A DNA stretch of 64,000 bases, taken from NCBI RefSeq assembly GCF_009711205.1, contig NZ_WMIG01000005.1, positions 124,001-188,000 on the forward strand, written 5' to 3'. The notes beneath the pieces are model-generated. The model worked only from the letters and a program-made list of their open reading frames with translations, had not been told where the DNA came from and searched no databases. Of the stretch, positions 51,132 to 60,332 are shown piece by piece (the stretch's first letter is position 1; every line of letters begins with the position of its first letter). The DNA is from Paracoccus litorisediminis. GTDB taxonomy: Bacteria; Pseudomonadota; Alphaproteobacteria; Rhodobacterales; Rhodobacteraceae. Position numbers and translations under genes: made by a program.

Positions 51132-51325
51132 CATGCGAGATGCTCGCAGACATTCCGCGCGAAGGGCAACGCAAGCTCCTCGAGGGTCACCAAGTCGTTG
51201 CCGCGTCCCTTGAACTCGAGAAGCGCGCGGGCCAGGGCGAACTTGTAGGAGGTGACATTGCGGCCGAAAAGGATGATCGAGCGCCAGTAGTCCCCGCCCG
51301 TCGGCTGCCGTTCAAGAAACGCCAT
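51132..51325 (-). pseudogene. HNH endonuclease gene, N-terminal fragment
   Basis: A start at 51,325 begins MAFLERQPTGGDYWRSIILF and continues through ALARALLEFKGRGNDLVTLE to EHLA, after which the frame runs into the IS end and stops inside it. This front part is typical of HNH-containing proteins encoded beside helicases in defense islands. Its C-terminal part is at 48,913-49,188. The helicase stop lies 115 bases upstream on the same strand, which places it as the fourth gene of the operon. Confidence 0.72.
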
Positions 51326-51440
51326 TTGTCATCACCTGTCTGTCTCGACGCCCAGATTTTGCACAGACCGCGGCCCGCGCAGTTCGCGAACCGTTGTCGG
51401 GCTACCGCTGCATATCATGGTCATCGCACCGCTCCCCAAT

Positions 51441-54400
51441 TCAGGCCGCCACCGGCGGCGCGAGGCGGATGAGCAATTGCTCCCTCGCGACCTCGTCGAA
51501 CTCCGCGGTCTCCAGCATGGCCAGAAGGTCCGACTGTCGGGGCTGGCCGAAGGCGAGGCGATAGAGCGCCGTGGTCCGAAGAAGCCAGGTGGCACGCTGC
51601 GCCTCGCGCGAGAGCGGGGGCAGCGGCAGCACGGTCTCGATCTCGACCGGATCCGGAGCATCGCCGGCGTAGAGCCAGTGCGGGCGCAGCCCAAGCCGGG
51701 CTTCGCCGCGGGTATTCATCTCGGCCTCGGCCGCGGCGATCATCGCCGGCCAGGCAGGACCCTCAGCATCGCGGGCGGCCATGGCGTGATTGGTGGCGAT
51801 GTTCAGGCGCACGGCGTGGTTCAGGAAGCGCTGCACCCGCCCCTCGCGTTGCTCCATGTCGACCGGGTTGCCGGGCAGGTTCCAGTGCCAGAGCCGGTGG
51901 CAATAGAGATGGAAGTCTAGCCCCTCCTGCCCGACCGAGGTCGAGGCCAGGACAAAGGGTCGGAACGGCGAGTTGAATGCGTCGCGCAGGGTGTCGATGC
52001 GCACGCCGCCGCCGTCCTGATCGCGGGTCGCATTGGCGGCAAAGCGGGCGGCGAGATGCGAGGGCATGCTGCGCCGCGAGCGCCCCTCGTCGCGGAAAGG
52101 ATCGTGCAGGGTGATCGGCGCGGTGCGCAGCCCGATAGCCTCGCGCATGCGGCGGGCAACGCCATGATGCGCAGGCTCGCCTTCCTCCCTGGCTTCGACA
52201 AGCTTTCCGCCGGTGATCTGGAATACATATTCATCGAGCACGGCCTGAAGGTCATGTTCGGCGCAATAGTCGAGCACGCGGGACCATGCCCCATCGCTGC
52301 CCTCTGAGAGCAGCAACGGCCGCACTTCGCGGTGGTTGAAGAGCGTGAGGAAGCCCATCGCCACCTGCGCCGCCATGAAGGCCCGCTGAGGCGCTGGCAG
52401 GTCGGCATGGCGATCGAGAGCGCGCAGCAGGCAGGTTGCCGGGCTACCCAAGGCGACGCGCGCGAGGAAGCGGATGGTTGTCGTGCTTGCGGCTGCCTCG
52501 GACAACTCAGGATCGCTCGCAATAAAGGCGTCGAGGCAGACCGCGGCCGCACCGGTTTCCTCGCGGGCCGAGCCTTCCCTGAGGCCATCCCGGATCGCCG
52601 ACACCCAGCCGGGCTCGGAAACGTCGAGACGGGCCAGAGCCTCCCAGGCAGCTTGTCCTTTCGCCTCGGGAAGCGGGGTGTCGGCAAGTGCGCCGGCGAC
52701 CAGCTTCTCGGCTTCTGCCTGCATCGCCGCCGGTGAGATTTCCCCATGTTCCCGCCAAATCCGCAGCGGGTCCACTATACGGGCGAGAAAGGCCGAGGGG
52801 TAGAGCAGCGTCATGACATGCATGCTGGCCCCGAGCTGCTCGGGATTGGTACGCAAGCGCAAGAGCGGCGCCTCGCGCTTCTTCGGCGGGCCTTTCAGCC
52901 CGCGCTCGTGGCGCAACTTGCGCTCGGCCTCGTAGGAGACGAGCGCCGCCACCGCCTCGGGAACCATCTGCCAATCCGAAAATATTAACGTCTTGGTGAG
53001 CCGCCTCGCGCCTTGCAGATAGGGCAGCGAGGGCGGCAACCAGAGCCTGCGATGCAGGTCGGTCTGATCAAGCGTCTCCTCGATCAGCGCCCGCATACGA
53101 CCGTTCCCGGGCGGTATGCGCTCGAAACGCTGACGCTTGTGCTCAGACACCATGGCGGGCTTGCCGGTCGAGGCCAGCGCGGCGCGTTTCGGATATTCGC
53201 GGATTTTCTTCGCGAGGTCGTAATCGCCCATGAAGCTGAAGAGATAGGGGGCCGATTTCCAGTATTCGACGGCGCCGTGCCCCCGGATCGCCTTCGCGAC
53301 CTGATGCACCGCCTTGGCCTGGCGCAGGTCCTCGGCCTCGACGGGAACCGGCAGGATCCGGCGTCGAATGCCGGCATCGCCGCTGTCGCCGGCCACGCGC
53401 TCATTGCGACTCATCACCTTGCGTAGCCGGGTCTCGACGGCTGACCGCGCCTCAGCCGCTTGCGGGGTATGGCCCTGAGCGAAGTCCCGCAGGTGGTCGC
53501 GGAAGCACCGCATCTCCTGGCGCAGGGCCTCGGCGGCGGCTGGTCCTTCTTCGCCATAGAGCACCGAGATGGTCTCGAGGAAATCGGCATGGTGATCGCC
53601 TGCCGTCGGGTCATCGCCATTGAGCGTCAGCATCCGGTAGGGCGTCGCCGAGAGAAACAGCACGCGGGCGCCAGCGGATTCCGCCTGCAGGAAGGTCCGC
53701 ATCAGGGCCTGCGCCTCGCTGTCGCCCTCGGTGAAGAGGCTGCGGAAGCGCTGGAACTCGTCGAAGATCACCAACTTCGGGCGCAGCGAGCTCAGCGCCT
53801 GTCGCGCCAGCCGCTGCAGCAGGTCCTGAACGATCGGGCGGCGCGCGTCGGGGTCGTCCAGGTTTGTGTTTCGGATACGCTCCTCGATACCGTTGGCGAG
53901 CAGCAGATCGGCAATGGCGGCGCTATCTACCGCGCCGGAGGGTTGGACCCGTTCGAGTTGGTAGGCCCATCCCCCATCAGACCGCACCGGATATCGCAGC
54001 AGATCGTCGAGCAACTCGCCGTCGATGCGGTGCTGGAGCAGCTTGCGGATCAGCGCCCGCTCGCGAGCCAGACCGAGCCCACCGGATTTGTCGAAACTCG
54101 TCGCCGGAGTGAGTGCGATAAAATTGGCCGCCTTCTCGCGCAAGCGGGTTGTCGCATCGCAAAGCAGGGTCAGGCGGGTGGCCCGGACCTCGGCCTCGCC
54201 CAGGACATTGAGTAGTCGCAGGTTCTGCCGGGCAATGGCGCTGTTCGAGCAAACATAGATGATATCGGCGCGCTCGCCCTCGGGCAGGCGCGACAGGATA
54301 TGTGCGACCACACCTTGCGCGACCCGGGTCTTGCCCAGCCCGACCTCGTCCGCCACCAGAAAGCGCGGCGCGCCAGCATCGAAACGGCGCATCACATAGT

Positions 54401-54461
54401 CCACGGTGGCGCGCTGGAAGGGCTTCAGCCCCGAAAGCAGCGGTTGCGGATCGAAGCTCAT
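51441..54461 (-). CDS. SF2/SNF2-type helicase of a defense operon (Azaca ZacC-like)
   Basis: A 1006-residue ATP-dependent helicase or translocase. Motif I is VADEVGLGKTRVAQ (35-48), with a Q-motif-like LKPFQRATVDYVMRRF before it. Motif II is LVIFDEFQRF (DEFQ), motif III VLFLSATPYR. The second RecA domain has TLIFSDWQMVPEA, ASTSVGQEGLDFH and MEQREGRVQRF (motif VI). A large insertion separates the two domains. It overlaps the PLD gene by four bases (ATGA). Helicase plus PLD plus DUF6361 is the composition I remember for Azaca systems; the name is from memory. Confidence 0.85.
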   Translation of the reverse strand: MSFDPQPLLSGLKPFQRATVDYVMRRFDAGAPRFLVADEVGLGKTRVAQGVVAHILSRLPEGERADIIYVCSNSAIARQNLRLLNVLGEAEVRATRLTLLCDATTRLREKAANFIALTPATSFDKSGGLGLARERALIRKLLQHRIDGELLDDLLRYPVRSDGGWAYQLERVQPSGAVDSAAIADLLLANGIEERIRNTNLDDPDARRPIVQDLLQRLARQALSSLRPKLVIFDEFQRFRSLFTEGDSEAQALMRTFLQAESAGARVLFLSATPYRMLTLNGDDPTAGDHHADFLETISVLYGEEGPAAAEALRQEMRCFRDHLRDFAQGHTPQAAEARSAVETRLRKVMSRNERVAGDSGDAGIRRRILPVPVEAEDLRQAKAVHQVAKAIRGHGAVEYWKSAPYLFSFMGDYDLAKKIREYPKRAALASTGKPAMVSEHKRQRFERIPPGNGRMRALIEETLDQTDLHRRLWLPPSLPYLQGARRLTKTLIFSDWQMVPEAVAALVSYEAERKLRHERGLKGPPKKREAPLLRLRTNPEQLGASMHVMTLLYPSAFLARIVDPLRIWREHGEISPAAMQAEAEKLVAGALADTPLPEAKGQAAWEALARLDVSEPGWVSAIRDGLREGSAREETGAAAVCLDAFIASDPELSEAAASTTTIRFLARVALGSPATCLLRALDRHADLPAPQRAFMAAQVAMGFLTLFNHREVRPLLLSEGSDGAWSRVLDYCAEHDLQAVLDEYVFQITGGKLVEAREEGEPAHHGVARRMREAIGLRTAPITLHDPFRDEGRSRRSMPSHLAARFAANATRDQDGGGVRIDTLRDAFNSPFRPFVLASTSVGQEGLDFHLYCHRLWHWNLPGNPVDMEQREGRVQRFLNHAVRLNIATNHAMAARDAEGPAWPAMIAAAEAEMNTRGEARLGLRPHWLYAGDAPDPVEIETVLPLPPLSREAQRATWLLRTTALYRLAFGQPRQSDLLAMLETAEFDEVAREQLLIRLAPPVAA

Positions 54462-56236
54462 GCCGCCTTCCCCAATGCCGTCTTGAATTCGCCCCAGAGG
54501 GTCAGGAAATCCTGCATCATGTCGCCGCCAAGATCGCGGCGCATCAGGCCGACGACGCGGTCGAGATCGCGCAGCCGTGCCGGGCCATCCTCGGCGAGAT
54601 AGGCGGCGAGCAGGGTCTCCAGCACCGGAGGTGCCGGTCGGGCGCTACCCGCCCCGCCTCCGCCTTCGCTGGCAGCCCGCATCATGCCCTCGATATCGGG
54701 GCGCTGTTCGAGCATGGCCGCGACGAAGCTCAGGAACTGCTCGGGGGTCCGGACGATGTCCGAAAGCAGCGCCTGCAGTCGTGCATCGCCCTCGGGCAGG
54801 CCCTCGGCCTCGAGCTTGGTCACGAAAGCCGCCCGTTCGTCCTCAAGGCCGCGCAGCTCAAATTGCACGAATGTGGTCGCGTCCGCGAGGCGCACCGAGC
54901 CGAGATCCCAAGGGCCTGCGGCCTGCAGCAAGACCCCGGTATCGCGCGTCACTAGCTGGGCCCGGACCTCCGTAATGCCCGGCAGATCGGGCAGCGCCAG
55001 CGCCAGCAAAACCGAAAGGCGCTCTTCCAACGGGGCGAAACTCAACTTCGGGGCTGCGGCAAAGATCGCATGGCGTGCGGCACGTACGGCGTCATCGAAG
55101 CGCTTCGCCGCAACCTCATCCTCGCGCAGCTCGCGCGGCGTCCAGTCCTGCAGCAAGGGGCCGATCCCCCCTGCCCCAAGGATCCCCGTGCCGTCGAGGC
55201 CGATGCCGCCAATACTGGCCGTCCGCCCGCGCAGGCTGGCGAAGACCTCGATATTGCGCGGACCATTCACCCCGAGCCCCGCCGATGTGGCATTGCCCGA
55301 GCCGAGCGTGATCACGGTATCCTCGCCCTGTTCGAGGACATAGAGCTTGGCATGCAGCCCGGCGCGCTCCTCGGCGGAGACGGTGGCGTCGGGATCGGGT
55401 TCCGGCTGGCCATGATCGGCCAACGTCAGGCAGCGCGGCAGCGTGCCACGCAGCCCGGCCAGCCAGTCGTCGCAGGCGACCAGTGCCTGAATGCGATCGC
55501 GGCCCAGAACCCCGAGGCCTGCATCGTCGCAGAAGGGCGAGATCACGGCCAGATGCCCTCGGCCCGGCCGCCAGAGATCCTTGGCCTGCGCCTGCGGGTG
55601 ATGGGCATGGAAGAGCGGCAGCGAGAAGCCGGGAACGCGGTCCCATCTGACATGCGCCAAGCCGTCGCGCAGGCCAAGGAGATGGGCGTTCTTCCGGATC
55701 GGCAGCCAGTCGATCAAACCGACCAGCGGCGCGTTGGCGCGCTGCGGCTCGAGCTTCTCCTCGCCCTCGAGCCGCAGCGCCACATCCCAGGAGCGATCCC
55801 GCGTCAAGTTGCGCGACATCATGATCAGGCGCTGCCGCATCGGGCCGCCGTCCTCGGGAGCAAAGCGCAGGAGCCAGAGCTTGGGATGGAAACTGGCACC
55901 CTTCGGCGGGCTGACCTCGGTGACGAGCCCCTCGAGCAGGCTGACCAGCGCCGTTCGTTTGCCTGCGGGAGGATGGATATTCCCGGCCTCGACAAAGATC
56001 GTCACCCGATCCTCGAGGCGGCGCATGGCGGCGAGCGCGGCCAGGGGGCTGGCCAGCAGCTCTTCGCGCTGCACCCCGCCGCGGAGGGCCAGCGAGACCG
56101 GCACTGTCAACGCGGTGAGAAAATCCATCGAGAACGTCGTGCCGAGCGCGGCCTCGAGGCGGTAGCCCTCGGGCGGTAGGAGCGCCTCGCCGAAATCGAC
56201 CCTTTGGGCGGGGGCAAATGCCGTGTCAGCCTTCAT
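54458..56236 (-). CDS. Phospholipase-D-superfamily nuclease of the defense operon (ZacB-like)
   Basis: A 592-residue protein with two PLD half-sites. The first is FHPKLWLLRF (H117, K119) followed by MSRNLTRDRSWDV (141-152). The second is LHAKLYVLEQ (H295, K297) followed by TLGSGNATSAG (310-320). Paired HxK sites with GSxN or SxN indicate a complete bilobed active site, as in PLD-type nucleases such as DrmC. The C-terminal ~200 residues are helical. It overlaps both neighbours by four bases (ATGA), so helicase and nuclease are made together. Confidence 0.85.
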   Translation of the reverse strand: MKADTAFAPAQRVDFGEALLPPEGYRLEAALGTTFSMDFLTALTVPVSLALRGGVQREELLASPLAALAAMRRLEDRVTIFVEAGNIHPPAGKRTALVSLLEGLVTEVSPPKGASFHPKLWLLRFAPEDGGPMRQRLIMMSRNLTRDRSWDVALRLEGEEKLEPQRANAPLVGLIDWLPIRKNAHLLGLRDGLAHVRWDRVPGFSLPLFHAHHPQAQAKDLWRPGRGHLAVISPFCDDAGLGVLGRDRIQALVACDDWLAGLRGTLPRCLTLADHGQPEPDPDATVSAEERAGLHAKLYVLEQGEDTVITLGSGNATSAGLGVNGPRNIEVFASLRGRTASIGGIGLDGTGILGAGGIGPLLQDWTPRELREDEVAAKRFDDAVRAARHAIFAAAPKLSFAPLEERLSVLLALALPDLPGITEVRAQLVTRDTGVLLQAAGPWDLGSVRLADATTFVQFELRGLEDERAAFVTKLEAEGLPEGDARLQALLSDIVRTPEQFLSFVAAMLEQRPDIEGMMRAASEGGGGAGSARPAPPVLETLLAAYLAEDGPARLRDLDRVVGLMRRDLGGDMMQDFLTLWGEFKTALGKAA

Positions 56237-57342
56237 GCCGCTGCCGCCATGTCGTCGAGATAGCGACGCACGAGATCCCAGCGATAGCGGATCCGCCCGG
56301 AACCTGAATTGCCGCTCCAGATATAGTCCGGCTCGAAGCGCAGCCGGGCGCGGCTGCCCTTGGTCTCTATCTCGCGTCGCGCGATCAGCGCGCGGGCCCC
56401 GGGGCCATCGGCCTCGCGCATGACAGCGATCCAGTCATCGATGAAGCGCAGGGTCGGCAGTCTCGGGTTGAAGCCCACCAGCGCGCCCTGTTCGAACAGC
56501 GGCGCGATCAGTTCTCGGGCGGAAGTGGCGAGGCTGGACCGTTCACGCCGGCTCCACTCAGCAAGCGCCTGCGCATGGTTCTCGCGGGATTCGTGGTCGA
56601 AATGCTCGGCCAGCATCAGGTTGTAGGTCAGCGCCGCGCCATGCATCGTTTCCGCGAAAGCCAAGGCATGATCGAGCAGGCGCTGCATCGCGGACGGCAA
56701 ATCGATCGCCGCCACCGATGCCAGATCACGATATCCGTTCAAATTGCGAGCCCGGGCCATGAGGTAACCCAGCAGCGTCTCGCCCTGCCGGATCGCCGAG
56801 CAGCGATCGGTGATCCAGTCCGCCTCGTCACGGGTCAAGGTAAAACCTCGCGTGTCGTCCTCGTCGATCCTCGGAGTCTCTTCCCAGCAGGTCTCGCCTT
56901 CAGCCATGCGATCGAGCACCTCACCGATCCCGGCCCGGGCAAGTGCTGGGCTGCGGATGCCCCAGAGCCCGAGGCCACCCCAATAGACCGCGCTCGGCAT
57001 TCGCTTCAGTTTCTCGCCCGCTTCCGAGCCAATTAGAAGCCGTGTATCGGCCTCGGGCAGCGCCTGCAGACGGGCGATCAGCGCCGCCTCGCCTTCACGC
57101 AGCCGCGCCTTGCGGTCGCCGCGCTTCAGATCAAGCTCGCGGAAGATCTGCGGCAGGAACAGGAAATAGCGCAGCCTGGTCTGCACCGTGCTGGTGCCGG
57201 GAAACAGCAGATCCGAGAAGCCATCCCGGATCGCGCCGAGGCCGAGTTCATCTCGCGCCTCGCTGTCGCTCAATGCCCCGATCAGCGTCTGGACCGCTTC
57301 CGCCTCGGCCTTTCCAAACGACACCCAACCCAATGCAGACAA
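56233..57342 (-). CDS. DUF6361-like protein, first gene of the defense operon (ZacA-like)
   Basis: A 369-residue protein. Family landmarks are the N-terminal SALGWVSFGKAEAEAVQTLI, then DELGLGAIRDGFSDLLFPGT and STVQTRLRYFLFLPQIFREL. The start is a TTG read as MSALGWVSF, preceded by GTGGGAATT; the frame is open another 50 codons upstream through a terminator, which makes an earlier start unlikely. No catalytic motif is visible. The gene is the promoter-proximal member of a five-gene set and overlaps the PLD gene (ATGA). Confidence 0.75.
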   Translation of the reverse strand: MSALGWVSFGKAEAEAVQTLIGALSDSEARDELGLGAIRDGFSDLLFPGTSTVQTRLRYFLFLPQIFRELDLKRGDRKARLREGEAALIARLQALPEADTRLLIGSEAGEKLKRMPSAVYWGGLGLWGIRSPALARAGIGEVLDRMAEGETCWEETPRIDEDDTRGFTLTRDEADWITDRCSAIRQGETLLGYLMARARNLNGYRDLASVAAIDLPSAMQRLLDHALAFAETMHGAALTYNLMLAEHFDHESRENHAQALAEWSRRERSSLATSARELIAPLFEQGALVGFNPRLPTLRFIDDWIAVMREADGPGARALIARREIETKGSRARLRFEPDYIWSGNSGSGRIRYRWDLVRRYLDDMAAAA

Positions 57343-57390
57343 ATCAAAATTCCCACATACGCCACTGGCCTCCTGCGGTCCGTGGCAAAA

Positions 57391-57430
57391 GAAAAAACCC
57401 TCCCGGCACCCTATTCGTGCCGGGAGGGTT
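57391..57430 (-). terminator. Rho-independent terminator upstream of the defense operon
   Basis: Thirteen-base perfect arms (AACCCTCCCGGCA and TGCCGGGAGGGTT) with a 9-base loop; on the minus strand the hairpin ends in six Ts. It closes the recombinase module and insulates the DUF6361-like gene, which must have its own promoter in the short space to 57,342. Confidence 0.92.
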
Positions 57431-57498
57431 CTTTCAAGCCGCGGCGTCTGGGGTACCCTAGCACGTCGCGCAGATAAGCAAGGGCGACACATACCCGC

Positions 57499-57876
57499 CT
57501 ACTGGTCTTCCTCACCGTCAAAGGAGGGTGCGTAAGCCTTGATTGCCCGCTCGACCAGTTCGGCCAAGGAGATGCCCTCGGCCTTGGCGAGGCTTTCGAT
57601 CTTGATCCGCGTGCTGGGTCGGGTGCGGATCGAGATCTGGTCCGTACGCCGCTCGGGGCGCGGCGGCGGTGCCTTGCCTGCGCGCTCTCGTGCAGCCCGG
57701 GCCTCGACCTCGGCGGCGATCGCGGCCTTCTCGGCTTTCTCTGCGGCCTCTCGCGCCTCATCGGCAATGCGACGGATGCGCTCCGCCTCTGCCCGATCGC
57801 GGGTGGCTTTCGCCACAGCTTCAGTGACCAGATCTTGCGGATCCACGCCGCGCGGGGCTTTAAACTCATCCGGCAT
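57499..57876 (-). CDS. Ribbon-helix-helix DNA-binding protein with a coiled-coil front
   Basis: A 125-residue protein. Residues about 20-75 are a charged, alanine-rich coiled coil. The C-terminal part, RTDQISIRTRPSTRIKIESL then AKAEGISLAELVERAIKAYA, has the pattern of a ribbon-helix-helix (Arc/CopG-type) domain. Such proteins act in partitioning or as repressors on mobile elements. It is the last gene of the recombinase module and is followed by a strong terminator. The start at MPDEFKAP follows a GAGGGACGAAG stretch. Confidence 0.7.
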   Translation of the reverse strand: MPDEFKAPRGVDPQDLVTEAVAKATRDRAEAERIRRIADEAREAAEKAEKAAIAAEVEARAARERAGKAPPPRPERRTDQISIRTRPSTRIKIESLAKAEGISLAELVERAIKAYAPSFDGEEDQ

Positions 57877-57959
57877 CACTTCGTCCCTCGTCAGATTATT
57901 GGTTTGAAAGATCAGTGGCCGGAACAGGTCGTGACCCCAGCCAATCGGATGGTGCAGCT

Positions 57960-58364
57960 TCAGTGCACCGTCACCGTCGCAAATCCCAGCAAGATCCGCT
58001 GAGCGCCCCACTCATCCGGGAAACCCTCCTGCAGCTTGGCAAGGCTGATCTCTGGACCGTGCCGGCCATCGAGGATGGCCTCGACGATATCGGGTGCAAG
58101 CTGCGTCAGCCGCAGGATCCGGGCGACATAGCTGAGAGCGATCTTCTCGTGACCTGCAAGATCAGAGACAGTGGCAAACTCGCCCCGATCCAAGAGCCGC
58201 TTCCAGCGAAAGGCCCTGCCCAGTGCCCGGACCAGCGCATCATCGGCCTCGCGGCGCAGATGCGCGTCGGGCGGCAGATGCATTTCCTTCTTGCCGCCGC
58301 GCTTGACCAGCCTGAACGGGACCTGCAGCACAAGTGTCTCGGGAACGGACATGTTGCGCCTCAT
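57960..58364 (-). CDS. ParB/KorB-like helix-turn-helix protein downstream of the recombinase
   Basis: A 134-residue protein with the pattern VPFRLVKRGGKKEMHLPPDA, then RWKRLLDRGEFATVSDLA and LSYVARILRLTQLAPDIVEA. The latter resembles the helix-turn-helix of ParB-type proteins (SxxYVxRxLxLxxLxPxI). Short proteins like this regularly follow serine recombinases in alphaproteobacterial elements. The start overlaps the recombinase stop (ATGA). Another in-frame ATG lies four codons inside. Confidence 0.75.
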   Translation of the reverse strand: MRRNMSVPETLVLQVPFRLVKRGGKKEMHLPPDAHLRREADDALVRALGRAFRWKRLLDRGEFATVSDLAGHEKIALSYVARILRLTQLAPDIVEAILDGRHGPEISLAKLQEGFPDEWGAQRILLGFATVTVH

Positions 58365-59671
58365 GCTGCCTGCTCCATCCCGCCAGCCTGCACCTCACGG
58401 GCGAAACCGGGCAGGCCATCGACGCGGAGGTGAACCTTCAGACCGTCGGTCCCGATATCGACCCGTTCAACGAGCAGAGCGATGATCCGGGCCTGTTCGA
58501 CCGGGAAAAGCGCGTCCCAAAGCGGATCGATGCGCTGCAACGCCGCGATGACCTCGGCCTCGGTGATGCCCGCGTCCTGATCGCGCAGGGCCTTGAAGGT
58601 CCCTGCCACGATCTCGGGCTGCCTAAACACCGCGCGCAGCCGCGCGATGACAGCCGCCTCGATCTCACCCGCCGGGACCCGGCCGACCGGGCAGGCCCCT
58701 GCCCCGTGCTTCAGGACCGTTTGGCTGGTGTAGTAGCGATAGAGCCGTGCCCCCTTGCGGGTATGGCTGGGTGAGAAGGCCGCACCGTCCGGGCCGAAGA
58801 TTAGACCTTTCAACAAAGCCGGGGTCTGGGCGCGGGTCCGCGCCGCGCGCTGGCGCGGGCTTTCCTGCAGGATGGCGTGGACTCGGTCCCACGCCTCCCG
58901 GCTGACGATGGCGGCATGCTCGCCCGGGTAGCTGTCGCCCTTGTGTAGGGCCTCGCCGAGATAGGCCCGGTTGGACAGCAATCTGTAGACAAACTTCTTG
59001 TCGAAGGCATTGCCGCGCGAGGTCCGGAGGCCACGCTTCGCGACCTCCCGTGCCAGCTCCGTCGCCGATCCCAACTCGGCAAAGCGGTCGAACAGCCAGC
59101 GCACCTCGGCGGCCTTATCGTCGACCACGACCAGCTTGCGGTCCTTGACGGTGTAGCCATAGGGCGGCACGCCGCCCATCCAGATCCCCTTCATCCGCGA
59201 GGCCTTGACCTTGTCGCGGATCCTTTCGGCGGTGACTTCGCGTTCAAATTGTGCAAATGAAAGCAATATATTCAGCGTCAAACGGCCCATCGAGGTCGTC
59301 GTGTTGAAGCTCTGCGTCACCGAGATGAAGGTGACATTGTTGCGGTCGAAAACCTCGACCAGTTTCGAAAAGTCCGTCAGCGAGCGGCTCAGCCGGTCGA
59401 TCTTGTAGACCACGATCACATCGATCAGCCCGTCCTCGACATCGGCCAGCAGCCGGGTCAGCGCCGGGCGCTCGAGGGTGCCGCCCGAGATGCCGCCATC
59501 GTCGTAACGCTCGCGCAAAGCCACCCAGCCTTCGCTGCGCTGGCTGGCGATATAGGCCTCGCAGGCCTCACGCTGGGCATCAAGCGAGTTGAATTCCTGC
59601 TCCAAACCTTCTTCGCTCGATTTTCTCACGTAGATGGCGCAACGCAGCTTGCGCGGGATAGGCTTGCTCAT
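58361..59671 (-). CDS. Serine recombinase (large-type resolvase/integrase)
   Basis: A 436-residue serine recombinase. The catalytic domain begins CAIYVRKSSEEG with nucleophile S18 in YxRxS. IVVYKIDRLSRSLTDFSKLV and SMGRLTLNILLSFAQFEREV follow. The recombinase domain has GVPPYGY and FDKKFVYRLLSNRAYLGE, and a zinc-ribbon-like segment is present in degenerate form near RYYTSQTVLKHGAGACPVG. The start MSKPIPRKLR overlaps the DUF2924 stop (ATGA). It is the likely mobility enzyme of the element. It is at the opposite end from the tRNA-Ser. Confidence 0.92.
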   Translation of the reverse strand: MSKPIPRKLRCAIYVRKSSEEGLEQEFNSLDAQREACEAYIASQRSEGWVALRERYDDGGISGGTLERPALTRLLADVEDGLIDVIVVYKIDRLSRSLTDFSKLVEVFDRNNVTFISVTQSFNTTTSMGRLTLNILLSFAQFEREVTAERIRDKVKASRMKGIWMGGVPPYGYTVKDRKLVVVDDKAAEVRWLFDRFAELGSATELAREVAKRGLRTSRGNAFDKKFVYRLLSNRAYLGEALHKGDSYPGEHAAIVSREAWDRVHAILQESPRQRAARTRAQTPALLKGLIFGPDGAAFSPSHTRKGARLYRYYTSQTVLKHGAGACPVGRVPAGEIEAAVIARLRAVFRQPEIVAGTFKALRDQDAGITEAEVIAALQRIDPLWDALFPVEQARIIALLVERVDIGTDGLKVHLRVDGLPGFAREVQAGGMEQAA

Positions 59672-60123
59672 GCCGACCTCGCGCGATGGTTCTTCAGGCC
59701 GAAGAAGACCCAGCCGTTCCACCGCGTGCCGGAGACGGCACGGGCGATGGCCGAGAGCGAACGATAGGGTCTGCCCTGCCATTCATAGCCCTCTTGCGTC
59801 ACGGTCACGACATGCTCGACGCCCTGCCATTCGCGGATCAGCCGCGTCCCTGTGATCGGCTTCAAGCCGGCACGGGCATTGGCCTTGCCATTCTCGCCGC
59901 GATCAAAGGCATCACTTAACGCCTCGAGGCGACGCAGCGTCGCGGGCGGCAGGCCTCCGTAGGTCAACTCCTGAATTCTGAAGGCCAGCCGCGCCTCGAG
60001 ATGGCGACGACTGAAGGGCGGCGGGACGCAGTCGAAGAGTTCCACCCACTGGGCCTTCAGTTCGGCCATCGGTGCGGTCTTCAGCGCGGTCAGGCGCGCA
60101 AGGACATGATCATTGGAAATCAT
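59668..60123 (-). CDS. DUF2924 family protein of the recombinase module
   Basis: A 151-residue protein with the DUF2924 pattern: MAELKAQWVELFDCVPPPF, RRHLEARLAFRIQELTYGGL and a C-terminal GTRLIREWQGVEHVVTV then GWVFFGLKN. The family is found mainly next to serine recombinases in alphaproteobacterial phages and elements; its biochemical role is unknown to me. The start at MISNDH follows AAGGGAGAT. It is coupled to the recombinase by ATGA. Confidence 0.85.
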   Translation of the reverse strand: MISNDHVLARLTALKTAPMAELKAQWVELFDCVPPPFSRRHLEARLAFRIQELTYGGLPPATLRRLEALSDAFDRGENGKANARAGLKPITGTRLIREWQGVEHVVTVTQEGYEWQGRPYRSLSAIARAVSGTRWNGWVFFGLKNHRARSA

Positions 60124-60149
60124 TGAAATATCTCCCTTTACCCCAGCCA

Positions 60150-60332
60150 CTACCGCTCTGTTCGAACCGGATGTGTAGTCGGAAAGTCGCAAGCCTCAAG
60201 AACTGTCTCCGTATTGCGGCTTTCGCGGGCGCGCAGACGGATCAGCCCTGCGCCGAGCAGGCGGCAAAGCTCGAGGCGGCGTTCCTTCGGCGACATCCGG
60301 ACGACGGAATAGGCGTTTGCGCCACGGGTCAT
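60150..60332 (-). CDS. Small basic protein of the recombinase module
   Basis: A 60-residue protein starting MTRGANAYSVVRMSPKERRL with ELCRLLGAGLIRLRARES after it. Very similar short proteins are a regular part of this module in alphaproteobacteria. Its start overlaps the stop of the preceding gene (ATGA), and DUF2924 follows after 26 bases. No function is known. Confidence 0.7.
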   Translation of the reverse strand: MTRGANAYSVVRMSPKERRLELCRLLGAGLIRLRARESRNTETVLEACDFPTTHPVRTER

